From: Thiobacillus thioparus DSM 505
GTDB taxonomy: Bacteria; Pseudomonadota; Gammaproteobacteria; Burkholderiales; Thiobacillaceae
NCBI RefSeq assembly: GCF_000373385.1
Contig: NZ_KB891327.1
Span: forward strand, 69,689 to 133,688
DNA: 64,000 nt
Reading direction: 5' to 3'
The notes below the pieces were generated by a model. That model saw nothing but the letters and a program-made list of their open reading frames with translations, was not told the origin of the DNA and did not search any database. This document shows, piece by piece, positions 17,800 through 26,460 of this stretch; position 1 is the first letter of the stretch, and each line of letters opens with the position of its first letter. The position numbers were made by a program, and so were the translations under genes.

Positions 17800-18407
17800 G
17801 CACAGACGACACGGCGCCGAATACCCCCACCGCATTCGAACAATGGGAAGTGGTGGAACTGGCTGCGTCCGCCGGCCAAGCTGCGCCAACCGAGGCCGAT
17901 CCGCAGGCCGAACTGGCAGCATTGCGCGCGGCGGCGCGCGCCGAAGGGTATGCCGAAGGCCTGGCTGCCGGGCGCGTGGAAGGGGAACAAGCCTGCGGTC
18001 GCATGAAGCAGCTGGCCGAGAGCTTTTCGTCGACGCTCGACAATCTCGATTTCCGCCTCGCCGACATGGTGCTGGAACTGGCGCTCGACGTGGCCCGTCA
18101 GGTGGTGGCGGGCGAGTTGGCGGCACGGCCGGAACGCATCCTCGACGTGGTCAACATGGCGCTGAAGCAGATGGCGGAAACCAGCCGCGAGGCGCGTCTG
18201 CTGCTGAATCCGGACGACGCCGCGCTGGTGCGCCCGCATCTCGACCAGGTGCTCGACAAGAACCGCCTGCGCATCGTCGAGGATGTGCGCATCGTACGCG
18301 GCGGCTGCCTGATCGAAACCTCGCAGGGCGACCTCGACGCCACGCTGCCGGCACGCTGGCGCCAGGTGGTGCAGGTGCTCGGCAGCAACCAGAACTGGAT
18401 CGAGTGA
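17796..18407 (+). CDS. fliH: Flagellar assembly protein FliH (ATPase regulator)
   Basis: The 203-residue protein has the FliH/YscL layout: an N-terminal acidic part, the Gly-x3-Gly helix repeats ([19 protein letters not shown], about residues 50-68), and a C-terminal domain with [14 protein letters not shown] and the ending [19 protein letters not shown]. FliH forms a dimer that binds and restrains FliI and links it to the C-ring. The ATG overlaps the fliG stop (ATGA), and its own stop overlaps the fliI start (TGATG). Confidence 0.92.
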   Translation: MSTDDTAPNTPTAFEQWEVVELAASAGQAAPTEADPQAELAALRAAARAEGYAEGLAAGRVEGEQACGRMKQLAESFSSTLDNLDFRLADMVLELALDVARQVVAGELAARPERILDVVNMALKQMAETSREARLLLNPDDAALVRPHLDQVLDKNRLRIVEDVRIVRGGCLIETSQGDLDATLPARWRQVVQVLGSNQNWIE

Positions 18408-19801
18408 TGGATCGTACCGTCCGCCTGCGCGAATACTTGGCCGATTGCCGGCGCGCGGTGAGCTGGGCGACCCCGATCGCCACCAGCGGGCGGCTGACCC
18501 GGGTGTCCGGACTGGTGATGGAAGCGGTCGGCTTGCGGATGCCGGTGGGCAGCCAGTGCCACATCCAGATTCCCGGCGGCCAGAGCATCGAGGCCGAGGT
18601 GGCCGGGTTTGCCGGTGACCGTCTGTTCATCATGCCGGCGACCGATATCTACGGCGTGATGCCGGGCGCCCGGGTCGTGCCCGACAATCCGCTGGCGGCG
18701 CAGCCGCCGCGCCTCGGCATGCGCTACATTCCGCGCCGCCGGGCACAGGACCGGGTGCGCCAGGTGCCGGTGGGCGACAGCCTGCTGGGGCGTGTGCTCG
18801 ACGGCGCCGGGCGCCCGCTCGACGGCCTCGGGCCGCTGATGCTGGAGCGGCGGGTGCCGCTGTACAGCCGCCCGATCAACCCGCTCGAACGCGCGCCGAT
18901 CCGCAAGACGCTGGACGTCGGCGTGCGCGCGATCAACGGTCTCCTGACGGTGGGGCGTGGGCAGCGGCTGGGCCTGTTCGCCGGCAGCGGCGTCGGCAAG
19001 AGCGTGCTGCTCGGCATGATGGCGCGATTTACCGAGGCCGACGTCGTTGTCGTGGGGCTGATCGGCGAACGCGGCCGCGAGGTCAAGGAATTCATCGACC
19101 GCATCCTCGGCAGCGAAGGCATGGCGCGCGCGGTGGTGGTGGCGGCGCCGGCCGACCATCCGCCGCTGATGCGGCTGAACGGCGCGGCGTATGCGATGTC
19201 GATCGCCGAGTACTTCCGCGACCAGGGCAAGCACGTGCTGCTCATCATGGACTCGCTGACCCGCTACGCGATGGCGCAGCGCGAGGTGGCGCTGGCGATC
19301 GGCGAACCGCCTGCCACCAAGGGTTATCCGCCGTCGGTGTTTGCCAAGCTGCCGCAGCTGGCCGAACGCGCCGGCAACGGCCGCAGCGGCAGCGGTTCGA
19401 TCACGGCTTTCTTCACCGTGCTGATGGAAGGCGACGACCAGCAGGACCCGATCGCCGACGCGGCGCGTGCGATCCTCGACGGCCATATCGTGCTCTCCCG
19501 CGATCTGGCCGACGCCGGCCACTATCCCGCGATCGACATCGAGGCGTCGATCAGCCGGGCGCAGCCCGACCTGCTGTCCGACGAGGCGCTGGAGCGCACC
19601 CGCCGTTTCAAGTATCTCTATTCGCGCTACATGCGCAGCCGCGATCTGCTTGCCGTCGGCGCCTACGTGCCGGGTGCCGATCTGGTGCTGGACGAAGGCG
19701 TCCGCCTGTATCCCAGGATGCAGGGCTATCTGATGCAGGGCATGCGCGAGCGTGCGCCGCTGGAAACCGCGCAGGCTGGCCTTGACGAGGTGCTCGGATG
19801 A
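18407..19801 (+). CDS. fliI: Flagellum-specific ATPase FliI
   Basis: The 464-residue protein is full length and strongly conserved. It shows the Walker [16 protein letters not shown] (about residues 188-202), Walker [19 protein letters not shown], and the type-III ATPase motif [19 protein letters not shown]. It hydrolyses ATP to feed substrates to the export gate at the inner membrane. The ATG at 18407 overlaps the fliH stop; the frame is open further upstream, but only as an overlap inside fliH. It shows no sign of decay, unlike the C-ring genes of the operon. Confidence 0.97.
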   Translation: MDRTVRLREYLADCRRAVSWATPIATSGRLTRVSGLVMEAVGLRMPVGSQCHIQIPGGQSIEAEVAGFAGDRLFIMPATDIYGVMPGARVVPDNPLAAQPPRLGMRYIPRRRAQDRVRQVPVGDSLLGRVLDGAGRPLDGLGPLMLERRVPLYSRPINPLERAPIRKTLDVGVRAINGLLTVGRGQRLGLFAGSGVGKSVLLGMMARFTEADVVVVGLIGERGREVKEFIDRILGSEGMARAVVVAAPADHPPLMRLNGAAYAMSIAEYFRDQGKHVLLIMDSLTRYAMAQREVALAIGEPPATKGYPPSVFAKLPQLAERAGNGRSGSGSITAFFTVLMEGDDQQDPIADAARAILDGHIVLSRDLADAGHYPAIDIEASISRAQPDLLSDEALERTRRFKYLYSRYMRSRDLLAVGAYVPGADLVLDEGVRLYPRMQGYLMQGMRERAPLETAQAGLDEVLG

Positions 19802-20250
19802 AGCCTTTCGCGCTGGCACGGGTGCTGCAATTGGCCGAACGGCGCAGCGAAACGCTGGCGCGCGGGGTCAAGCTCGCGCATGGCGTGTGGTTGCGCGCGC
19901 GCGGCCGGCAGGTGCAGTTGCTGGCGCTGCGCGACGCCCATATCGCGCAGCTGGCAGTCGAGTTGCGCGATGGCGTGACGGCGGCGCAGCTTCTGGAAAA
20001 GAATCGGCTGCAGTACGCGCAAGCCGCGGAATTGCAGGTTGCGCAAACCGCCATCGACGATGCCCACCGCGACTGGCAGGCCCGACTGGCCGAATGGATG
20101 CAGGCCGAGCAGCGGGTGAAGGCGCTGCGCCTGCTGGAGCAGCGCCACCTGGCGCAGGCCGCCATTCTGCAACGGCGCATCGAGCAGCGCGATCACGACG
20201 AATTGGTGGAACTGACGCACCGGCGCGATGCCGGGCTGCGGGGGCGCTGA
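19798..20250 (+). CDS. fliJ: Flagellar export chaperone FliJ
   Basis: The 150-residue protein is almost entirely a charged coiled coil, rich in Arg, Gln and Leu (for example [20 protein letters not shown] and [20 protein letters not shown]), as expected for FliJ, the stalk that links FliI to FlhA. Identification rests on composition and position between fliI and the export-gate genes, since FliJ sequences vary greatly. It overlaps fliI by ATGA and the next gene by TGATG. Confidence 0.85.
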   Translation: MKPFALARVLQLAERRSETLARGVKLAHGVWLRARGRQVQLLALRDAHIAQLAVELRDGVTAAQLLEKNRLQYAQAAELQVAQTAIDDAHRDWQARLAEWMQAEQRVKALRLLEQRHLAQAAILQRRIEQRDHDELVELTHRRDAGLRGR

Positions 20251-20714
20251 TGCAATTGCTCGAACTCACCTCCGCCGAGACCGCCTTCCTGAAAGCGCCT
20301 GCGCCGCTGTCCAGCGGTCTGCCGGCGCGCCTGACCCACAAGCTGGCCGCCACCTTGAGCGCCCGGCTGCACCTGCCGGTCCAGGCGATGGCGCAACCGG
20401 CACCCGAGCCGGCCGACGTGCCGGTGTCGCCGATCTGGCTGCCCGATGCAATGCTGGCCGCCCTGTGGCTGACGCGCCGTCTGGGAGGCCGCAACGGGGT
20501 GAGCGGGACGTCCTTCGTTCCCGGCAGCTTCGTGAGGACACTGGATGCCGTACTGGCGGAAAGCTGGTTGGATGCGCCGGGGTCGGATGCGTTGCCGCCT
20601 GCGCTGGCATGGCACATCACGACTGCGTCCACGCAGGCAACGCTTGCCCTGCAGTTGCCGCATTCCACAACCGACATGACGCGCTGGGCGCGGGAGGTCA
20701 TCCGGCATGGCTAG
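20250..20714 (+). CDS. Hypothetical protein in the fliK-L-M-N slot; FliM/SctQ middle-domain-like
   Basis: This 154-residue protein is not recognised with confidence. It occupies the place where fliK, fliL, fliM and fliN usually stand. Residues about 60-154 run LPDAMLAALWLTRRLGG, then FVPGSFVRTLDAVLAESWLD, then TLALQLPHSTTDMTRW, which parallels the FliM middle domain (a helix ending in FGG, a long helix ending at Trp, a strand ending in LP). No EIDALL-type CheY-binding N-terminus and no SpoA (FliN-like) domain are present. It might be a minimal C-ring spacer or a pseudo-FliM. It overlaps fliJ by one base and fliO by eight. Confidence 0.5.
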   Translation: MQLLELTSAETAFLKAPAPLSSGLPARLTHKLAATLSARLHLPVQAMAQPAPEPADVPVSPIWLPDAMLAALWLTRRLGGRNGVSGTSFVPGSFVRTLDAVLAESWLDAPGSDALPPALAWHITTASTQATLALQLPHSTTDMTRWAREVIRHG

Positions 20715-21042
20715 ATTCGTCGCGGCAGGTACCTTGCTGCTGGTTCCGTCCTGGGCACTGGCGGCGACCGATACCCCAGGCAGCCTGTTCACCGTGCTGC
20801 TGAGTCTGGTGCTCATCCTCGGCGGGTTCGTTGCGGTTGCCTGGTTCGTCCGTCGCTACCTGCCGGGCATGGGCGCGCAGGGCGCAGTCAAGGTGGTGGG
20901 GACGACCGCGGTGGGTGCGCGCGAGCGCGTGGTGACGGTCGAGGTTGGCGATACCTGGCTGTTGCTGGGTGTGGGCGGTGGCAATGTGCGCCTGCTGCAT
21001 ACCTTGCCCAAGCCGGAATCGGCGCAGGAGCACGGGCGATGA
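20707..21042 (+). CDS. fliO: Flagellar biosynthetic protein FliO
   Basis: The 111-residue protein has an N-terminal signal-like segment (to about ALAATD), one strong membrane helix (about 27-50, TVLLSLVLILGGFVAVAWFV) and a short cytoplasmic domain with the FliO pattern VKVVGTTAVGARERVVTVEV followed by DTWLLLGVGGGNVRLLHTL. FliO helps FliP assemble at the core of the export gate. It overlaps the preceding gene by eight bases and fliP by ATGA. Confidence 0.9.
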   Translation: MARFVAAGTLLLVPSWALAATDTPGSLFTVLLSLVLILGGFVAVAWFVRRYLPGMGAQGAVKVVGTTAVGARERVVTVEVGDTWLLLGVGGGNVRLLHTLPKPESAQEHGR

Positions 21043-21770
21043 AGGCGAAGGTGCTGTTGCTGCTGCTCCTCGGCTTTTGCGTGCCGGCGTGGGCGGCGGA
21101 CGCCAGCGTGCCTTTGCTGAGCGTGACGCCGGGCGCGGGGGGGCAGGTACTCGGCGTGCCCGGAACGAGTCTGCCCTGGCTGCTGTTGTTCCCGTTCCTG
21201 CCGGCCCTGCTGCTGGCGTTCACCGCGTTTACCCGGATTGCCGTGGTGCTGTTCCTGCTGCGCCAGGGTCTGGGCAGCTCGACCGCGCCGCCGAATCTGG
21301 TGCTGATGGGACTGGCGCTGCTGCTGACGGTGTTCGTGATGTCGCCGGCGTTGAAGACCATCAATACCGAGGCCTACCAGCCGTATCTCGCTGGTACGCT
21401 CAGCTTCAACGCCGCCGCCGAAAAAGCCGCGTCGCCGCTGAAAGTCTTCATGCTGCGACAGACTCGCGCCGAGGATCTCAGTCTGTTCACCGAGAACGAT
21501 AAAAGCATCGATCCGAAGCGGGTGGACAGCGTGCCGCTGGCGGCACTGGCGCCGGCCTTCCTCACCAGCGAACTCAAGACCGCCTTCCAGATCGGCTTCA
21601 TGGTCGTGTTGCCGTTCCTAGTGATCGACCTGGTGGTCGCCGCCGTGCTGACCGCGCTCGGCATGATCATGCTGCCGCCGCAGCTGGTGTCGCTGCCCTT
21701 GAAGCTGCTGTTGTTCGTCACGGTGGACGGCTGGCACCTGCTGGTCGGCTCGCTGCTCGGGAGCTTCTGA
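21039..21770 (+). CDS. fliP: Flagellar biosynthetic protein FliP
   Basis: The 243-residue protein has a cleavable-looking signal peptide (MKAKVLLLLLLGFCVPAWAA) and four membrane segments. It carries the family signatures FTAFTRIAVVLFLLRQGLG, SPLKVFMLRQTRAEDLSLF, APAFLTSELKTAFQIGF and LMLF-like VSLPLKLLLFVTVDGWHLLV. FliP forms the pentameric core of the export gate with FliQ and FliR. It is well conserved and full length. Its stop TGA (21768-21770) overlaps an ATG at 21770 that opens a tiny relay frame. Confidence 0.97.
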   Translation: MKAKVLLLLLLGFCVPAWAADASVPLLSVTPGAGGQVLGVPGTSLPWLLLFPFLPALLLAFTAFTRIAVVLFLLRQGLGSSTAPPNLVLMGLALLLTVFVMSPALKTINTEAYQPYLAGTLSFNAAAEKAASPLKVFMLRQTRAEDLSLFTENDKSIDPKRVDSVPLAALAPAFLTSELKTAFQIGFMVVLPFLVIDLVVAAVLTALGMIMLPPQLVSLPLKLLLFVTVDGWHLLVGSLLGSF

Positions 21771-21790
21771 TGGAAGGCGGTGTTTTCTGA
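21770..21790 (+). CDS. Predicted 6-codon relay ORF between fliP and fliQ
   Basis: ATG 21770 overlaps the fliP stop (TGATG) and encodes MEGGVF, ending at TGA 21788-21790, which overlaps the fliQ ATG at 21790. It results from a 19-base tandem duplication: TTCTGATGGA occurs at 21765 and again at 21784. A function as a peptide is unlikely; translational coupling is the probable effect. Confidence 0.4.
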   Translation: MEGGVF

Positions 21791-22044
21791 TGGAGGGCCT
21801 TGCGCGCGACGCGCTCTGGCTGGTGATGCTGATTGCCGCGCCGGTGTTGCTGGCGGGACTGCTGACGGCATTCGCCATCAGCCTGTTCCAGGCTGCCACG
21901 CAGATCCTCGAACCGACGCTTTCCTTCGTTCCCAAGCTCATCGTCGTGTTGCTCGTGCTGGCGCTGCTGGGCAGCTGGATGGGGGGGCAGCTGGTCGAGT
22001 TCGCGCGCAGCATGCTGACCGATTTCCCGGGTCTGGTGGAATGA
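21790..22044 (+). CDS. fliQ: Flagellar biosynthetic protein FliQ
   Basis: The 84-residue protein consists of two membrane helices (about 8-32 and 48-72) with the FliQ signature FAISLFQAATQILEPTLSFV and PKLIVVLLVLALLGSWM. It surrounds FliP/FliR in the export gate. The start could also be the ATG at 21770 in an upstream duplicate, but that frame stops after six codons. fliR follows after 7 bp. Confidence 0.95.
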   Translation: MEGLARDALWLVMLIAAPVLLAGLLTAFAISLFQAATQILEPTLSFVPKLIVVLLVLALLGSWMGGQLVEFARSMLTDFPGLVE

Positions 22045-22051
22045 GCGGATC

Positions 22052-22795
22052 ATGCCCCTGACCGAAGCGGGCCTGTCGGTCTGGATGTTCGCCTTCGCGC
22101 GTCTCGCCGGGTGGGCCATTTTCGACCCGCTGGTCGGCCGCCTGCCGCTGCTGCTGCGCCTGTTCCTGGCCGCCGTGCTGGCTGTCGTGCTGGCGCCGGG
22201 CCTCGCGCTCGGTACGACCGCACCGTTCACGGTGCAAGGCGTGCTCGCCCTGGGCATGGAAGTCGCATGGGGCGCGGCGCTGGCGTTGTGCGTGTGGCTG
22301 GTGTTTGCTGCGGTGAGCGCGGCGCTGGTATGGACCGGCCATACCGCGACCGGCGGTCTGCTGGCCCTGACCGCCGAGCAGGCGGCCCCCGCGGATGCCA
22401 CCTGGCGTGCGCTGGCTGGCTGGCTGGCGGCGATGGCGTTCCTGGGGGCGAGCGGCCATCTGCTGGTCGTGCATGCGTTGCGCGACAGCTTCGCGGCCAT
22501 GCCGGTCGCCGTCCTGCCGGCCGCAACGGACTTGCGCCAGCTGGCCGAAGCCGGCAGCTGGCTGTTCGCCACCGGCGTGCAGCTTGCCTTGCCTTTGCTG
22601 GCCCTGGCGCTGCTGGTGCAACTGGCGTTCGGTATCGTGGCCCGCACTACGCCGGGACTGGACATGGTGTCGGTCGGGCTTGGTGTGGCGGCATTGGGTC
22701 TGGTGGCCATCTGGATTGCCGCGGTGCCGCTGCTGGCGCACGGCGTCGGCCTGGGCATCGAGCAACTCACGGGCTGGCTGGGCAGGCTCAGGTGA
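22052..22795 (+). CDS. fliR: Flagellar biosynthetic protein FliR
   Basis: The 247-residue protein has six or seven membrane segments and the family pattern FARLAGWAIFDPLVGRLPLLLR in the first half and PLLALALLVQLAFGIVARTT, followed by PGLDMVSVGL, in the second. FliR completes the FliPQR gate. It is short by about 10-15 residues compared with typical members but keeps all the core features. No flhB or flhA follows, since zwf begins 83 bp downstream, so the operon appears to end here. Confidence 0.95.
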   Translation: MPLTEAGLSVWMFAFARLAGWAIFDPLVGRLPLLLRLFLAAVLAVVLAPGLALGTTAPFTVQGVLALGMEVAWGAALALCVWLVFAAVSAALVWTGHTATGGLLALTAEQAAPADATWRALAGWLAAMAFLGASGHLLVVHALRDSFAAMPVAVLPAATDLRQLAEAGSWLFATGVQLALPLLALALLVQLAFGIVARTTPGLDMVSVGLGVAALGLVAIWIAAVPLLAHGVGLGIEQLTGWLGRLR

Positions 22796-22877
22796 GGGGA
22801 GCCGCGGACAGGGTGTCCCGACGCGCTCTGCCTACCTGCTATAACGTCAACCTGAAACAAGCCTGGAGTCTGATGCC

Positions 22878-24272
22878 GTGACCGAGAACCCGATCTCCGA
22901 TGCCCTGGTCCTGTTTGGTGCCACGGGCGACCTTGCCCGGCGCAAGATCTTCCCCGCGCTGCACGACATGTTGCGGCATGGCCGCACGCTGCCGCCGATC
23001 CTGTGCGTGGCGCATTCCCCGGGGTGGGACATCGAGCGTCTGCGCGCCCACGCCCACGATGGCATTGTCAGTTTTGGCAGCGGGCTGGATGAAGCGGTGT
23101 TCCGCAATCTCGCCAGCCTGCTGACTTATGTCAACGGCGACTACGAAGATCCGGAAACGTATGTGGCGCTACGCCGCGCCCTGGAGCACCGGAAACATCC
23201 GCTCCATTACTTCGCCATCCCGCCGGCCATGTTTCCCATCGTGGTACGGGGGCTGGCTGCGGCCGGCTGTACCGAGGGTGCGCGGGTCGTAGTGGAGAAA
23301 CCCTTCGGACGCGATCTGGAATCGGCACGCTCGCTCAACGCGACGCTGTACGAAGCGCTGCCGGAATCCGGGATCTTCCGCATCGACCACTACCTGGGCA
23401 AGGAGGCGGTGCAGAACATCCTCTATTTCCGTTTCGCCAACTCCTTTCTCGAACCGATCTGGAACCGCAACCATATCCGGCAGATCCAGATCACCATGTC
23501 GGAGAACTTCGGCGTGGCCGGACGCGGACGCTTTTACGATTCGGTCGGGGCCATCCGCGACGTCCTGCAGAACCACCTGCTGCAGATCCTTGCCCTGCTG
23601 GCCATGGAACCGCCGCTGGGAACCAGCGCGGAAGCGGTGCGCGATGAGCAGGCCAAACTGCTCAAGGCCATCCGTCCGCTGGAACCCAGCGACATGGTTC
23701 GCGGACAATACGAGGGCTACCGGAAGGAGGAGGGCGTCGCGCGTGGATCGGACACCGAAACCTACGCAGCCGTACGGTTTTACGTGGACACCTGGCGCTG
23801 GGCCGGCGTCCCCTTCATCGTGCGGACCGGCAAGCACCTGCCGCTCACCACCACCGAGATCCGCGCCGAGTTCCAGCTTCCGCCGCAGCGCGTGTTCGCG
23901 CTGTCCGAGGCTGGGCCGTTGGCCCCGAATTACCTGCGCATGCGTTTGTCGCCCACCGTGTCCATCGCGCTGGGCGCGCGCACGAAGAATGCGGGCGACC
24001 GCATGGTCGGCCGGCCCGTCGAGCTCTACGTCTGCAACAACCACCCGGATGAAATGAGCGCCTACGAGCGCCTGCTCGGCGACGCCATGGACGGCGAGGC
24101 CATGCTGTTCGCCCGCCAGGACGCGGTGGAGGCGGCCTGGCGCGTGGTGGAACCCGTCCTGTCACATCGCGACCCGGCGTGTCTCTACGAGCCCGGCACC
24201 TGGGGACCGGCCGAGGCCGATCTGCTGCTTGCCGGCGGACGCTGGCATAACCCGCGTCCCCCCCAGAGTTAG
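22878..24272 (+). CDS. zwf: Glucose-6-phosphate 1-dehydrogenase
   Basis: The 464-residue enzyme oxidises glucose-6-phosphate to 6-phosphogluconolactone with NAD(P)+. The dinucleotide motif is VLFGATGDLARRKIF (about residues 11-25), and the active-site stretch is FRIDHYLGKEAVQNIL (about 165). The start is GTG 22878 with a GGAG about nine bases upstream; the ATG at 22873 is out of frame and stops at once. pgl and gnd are not adjacent. In a chemolithoautotroph this would serve the oxidative pentose phosphate route or storage-sugar use. Confidence 0.96.
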   Translation: MTENPISDALVLFGATGDLARRKIFPALHDMLRHGRTLPPILCVAHSPGWDIERLRAHAHDGIVSFGSGLDEAVFRNLASLLTYVNGDYEDPETYVALRRALEHRKHPLHYFAIPPAMFPIVVRGLAAAGCTEGARVVVEKPFGRDLESARSLNATLYEALPESGIFRIDHYLGKEAVQNILYFRFANSFLEPIWNRNHIRQIQITMSENFGVAGRGRFYDSVGAIRDVLQNHLLQILALLAMEPPLGTSAEAVRDEQAKLLKAIRPLEPSDMVRGQYEGYRKEEGVARGSDTETYAAVRFYVDTWRWAGVPFIVRTGKHLPLTTTEIRAEFQLPPQRVFALSEAGPLAPNYLRMRLSPTVSIALGARTKNAGDRMVGRPVELYVCNNHPDEMSAYERLLGDAMDGEAMLFARQDAVEAAWRVVEPVLSHRDPACLYEPGTWGPAEADLLLAGGRWHNPRPPQS

Positions 24273-24395
24273 GGTGCAAGTCCCGGCCCTGATTTAGAAA
24301 AAGCCGGGCGCGACCAGATAGATTAGAATGCGTGATTTATCGTTACATCGCCGGGAATCCGGCGCGTGTCTGAACTATATTGCGGCGGAAACAAG

Positions 24396-25286
24396 ATGGC
24401 AGAAATGAATAGGGCCAGAGGCAGCCTGGTTGCGATAGTCACCCCCATGTCGGACGACGGCGCGCTCGATCTCGACACGCTGCGGCGCCTGATCGACTGG
24501 CATATTGCCGAGGGGTCGGACGGCATCGTCATCGTCGGCACTACCGGCGAATCGCCTACGGTCAGCTACGACGAGCATTGCCTGTTGATCCGCACGACGG
24601 TCGAGCAGGTGGCCGGACGTGTGCCGGTGATCGCCGGCACCGGCGCGAATTCGACCGCCGAAGCGATCGAACTGACCGCGTGCGCCAAGGCGGCAGGCGC
24701 GCAGGCCGGCCTGTCCGTGGTGCCCTATTACAACAAGCCGACGCAGGAAGGTCTCTACCAGCATTTCCGCAAGATCGCCGAAGCGGTCGACCTGCCGTTG
24801 ATTCTCTACAATGTGCCGGGACGCACGGTGACCGACCTCTCCAACGATACGACGCTGCGTCTGGCAGACGTGCCCGGCATCGTCGGCATCAAGGACGCGA
24901 CCGGCAGCATGGAGCGTGCGGCCGATCTGCTGCGTCGCGCGCCCGAAGGGTTCGCGCTGTATACCGGCGACGACGCTTCGGCGCTGCCCTTCATGCTGCT
25001 GGGCGGCCACGGCGTCATTTCGGTGACCGCCAACGTCGCGCCGAAGATGATGCACGAACTGTGCGCCGCGGCATTCGCCGGGAACCTGGCGCGCGCGCGC
25101 GAACTCAATAATGCGCTGCTGCCCCTGCACAGCAAACTGTTTGTCGAGGCCAACCCGATTCCGGTCAAGTGGGCGTGCGCGGAGCTGGGGCTGATTTCGC
25201 CTGCCCTGCGCCTGCCTCTGACCCCGTTGTCTGCCGGACTGCATGACACGGTGCGCGACGCGCTGCGTCACGCCAGATTGATCTAG
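24396..25286 (+). CDS. dapA: 4-hydroxy-tetrahydrodipicolinate synthase
   Basis: The 296-residue TIM-barrel enzyme condenses pyruvate with aspartate semialdehyde in lysine and diaminopimelate synthesis. It shows [10 protein letters not shown] at the N-terminus, [14 protein letters not shown], the catalytic Tyr in [14 protein letters not shown], and the Schiff-base Lys in [11 protein letters not shown] (near residue 165). Possible starts are GTG 24366, ATG 24396 and ATG 24405; 24396 is the best guess from a GCGGAA upstream. bamC follows 57 bp downstream as in many proteobacteria, and dapB lies 20 kb away in this window. Confidence 0.96.
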   Translation: MAEMNRARGSLVAIVTPMSDDGALDLDTLRRLIDWHIAEGSDGIVIVGTTGESPTVSYDEHCLLIRTTVEQVAGRVPVIAGTGANSTAEAIELTACAKAAGAQAGLSVVPYYNKPTQEGLYQHFRKIAEAVDLPLILYNVPGRTVTDLSNDTTLRLADVPGIVGIKDATGSMERAADLLRRAPEGFALYTGDDASALPFMLLGGHGVISVTANVAPKMMHELCAAAFAGNLARARELNNALLPLHSKLFVEANPIPVKWACAELGLISPALRLPLTPLSAGLHDTVRDALRHARLI

Positions 25287-25343
25287 CACGGTGCGATGCG
25301 CCGTGCCGCTTTGATTCAAGCCTTCGTTTAGGACATCTTTTAT

Positions 25344-26444
25344 ATGCGTTTATTGCCCCTGTTTGTGATGGTTGCCGTGGCCCTGTCGGGGTGTGGCATC
25401 GTGGAATCCAAGAAGATCGATTACAAGTCGGCCGGCAAGCTGCCGACGCTGGAAGTGCCGCCCGATCTGGTGGCGCCGACGGCGGATAACCGTTATGCGA
25501 TTCCCGACAGCCAGGGCAGTGGCACGGCCACGTTGTCGGCCTACAGCCAGGAGCGCAAGACGACACCGAGCAGCGCGCAGACCCTGCTGCCCACCGAAGA
25601 GAAAGCCCACATCGAACGCGCCGGCAGTCAGCGCTGGCTGGTGGTGCAGGCCACCCCGCAGCAAGTGTGGCCAGTGATCAAGGATTTCTGGCAGGAGAAC
25701 GGTTTCATCATCAACATGGAATCGCCCGAAACCGGCATCATCGAAACCGACTGGGCGGAAAATCGGGCCAAGATCCCGCAGGACGTGATCCGCCGCACGA
25801 TCGGAAAAGTATTCGACGGCCTGTATTCCACCGCCGAGCGCGACAAGTTCCGCACGCGGATCGAAACCGGCAAGAGCGGCACCGAAATCTACGTCAGCCA
25901 TCGCGGCATGAAGGAAGTCTACGCCACCGAGGCCAAGGACAAGACCGTATGGGAGCCGCGCCAGCCCGACCCCGAACTCGAGGCCGAGATGCTGCGCCGC
26001 CTGATGCTGCGCTTCGGCGTGGAGAAGAGCCGCGTCGATGCGCAGCTGGCCAAACAGCAGGCGCCGGAGATGGCGCGCATCGTCAAGCAAGCCGGCGTCC
26101 CGGTCCTGGAAATGGATGAAGGCTTCGACCGCGCCTGGCGTCGTGTCGGCCTCGCGCTCGACCGCGTCGGCTTCGCCGTGGAGGACCGTGACCGCTCCAA
26201 GGGCATCTACTACGTGCGCTACATCGACCCCGGTATCGACAACGCCAGCAAGCGCGACGAAGGCATGTTCGCCAAGCTCGCCTTCTGGCGCAGCAAGAAG
26301 ACGCAGACCTCGCCGCAACTGCAAATCGTGGTCAGCGAAGCGGGTGAGAAGAGCCGGGTTGGCGTCACTGGCACCGATGGCAAGGCAGCCGACATCGACA
26401 CGCAGAATCGCATCATCAAGCTGTTGCACAACGAGTTGAAGTGA
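25344..26444 (+). CDS. bamC: Outer-membrane assembly lipoprotein BamC (NlpB)
   Basis: The 366-residue lipoprotein has a signal peptide with lipobox ALSGC (Cys 18 would be acylated), an unstructured N-terminal BamD-binding stretch (SKKIDYKSAGKLPTLEVPPD), and two helix-grip domains (about 90-210 and 240-360) with QRWLVVQATPQQVWPVIKDF and the DRVGFAVEDRDRSKGIYYVR repeat motif. BamC joins the BAM complex that inserts outer-membrane beta-barrels. The dapA-bamC order matches E. coli. Confidence 0.92.
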   Translation: MRLLPLFVMVAVALSGCGIVESKKIDYKSAGKLPTLEVPPDLVAPTADNRYAIPDSQGSGTATLSAYSQERKTTPSSAQTLLPTEEKAHIERAGSQRWLVVQATPQQVWPVIKDFWQENGFIINMESPETGIIETDWAENRAKIPQDVIRRTIGKVFDGLYSTAERDKFRTRIETGKSGTEIYVSHRGMKEVYATEAKDKTVWEPRQPDPELEAEMLRRLMLRFGVEKSRVDAQLAKQQAPEMARIVKQAGVPVLEMDEGFDRAWRRVGLALDRVGFAVEDRDRSKGIYYVRYIDPGIDNASKRDEGMFAKLAFWRSKKTQTSPQLQIVVSEAGEKSRVGVTGTDGKAADIDTQNRIIKLLHNELK

Positions 26445-26460
26445 CGCAGGGACGGGCGTG

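Noticed and set aside
24280..24312. CCCGGC / GCCGGG hairpin after zwf as a terminator
   Set aside because: The loop is about 15 bases and no U-run follows.
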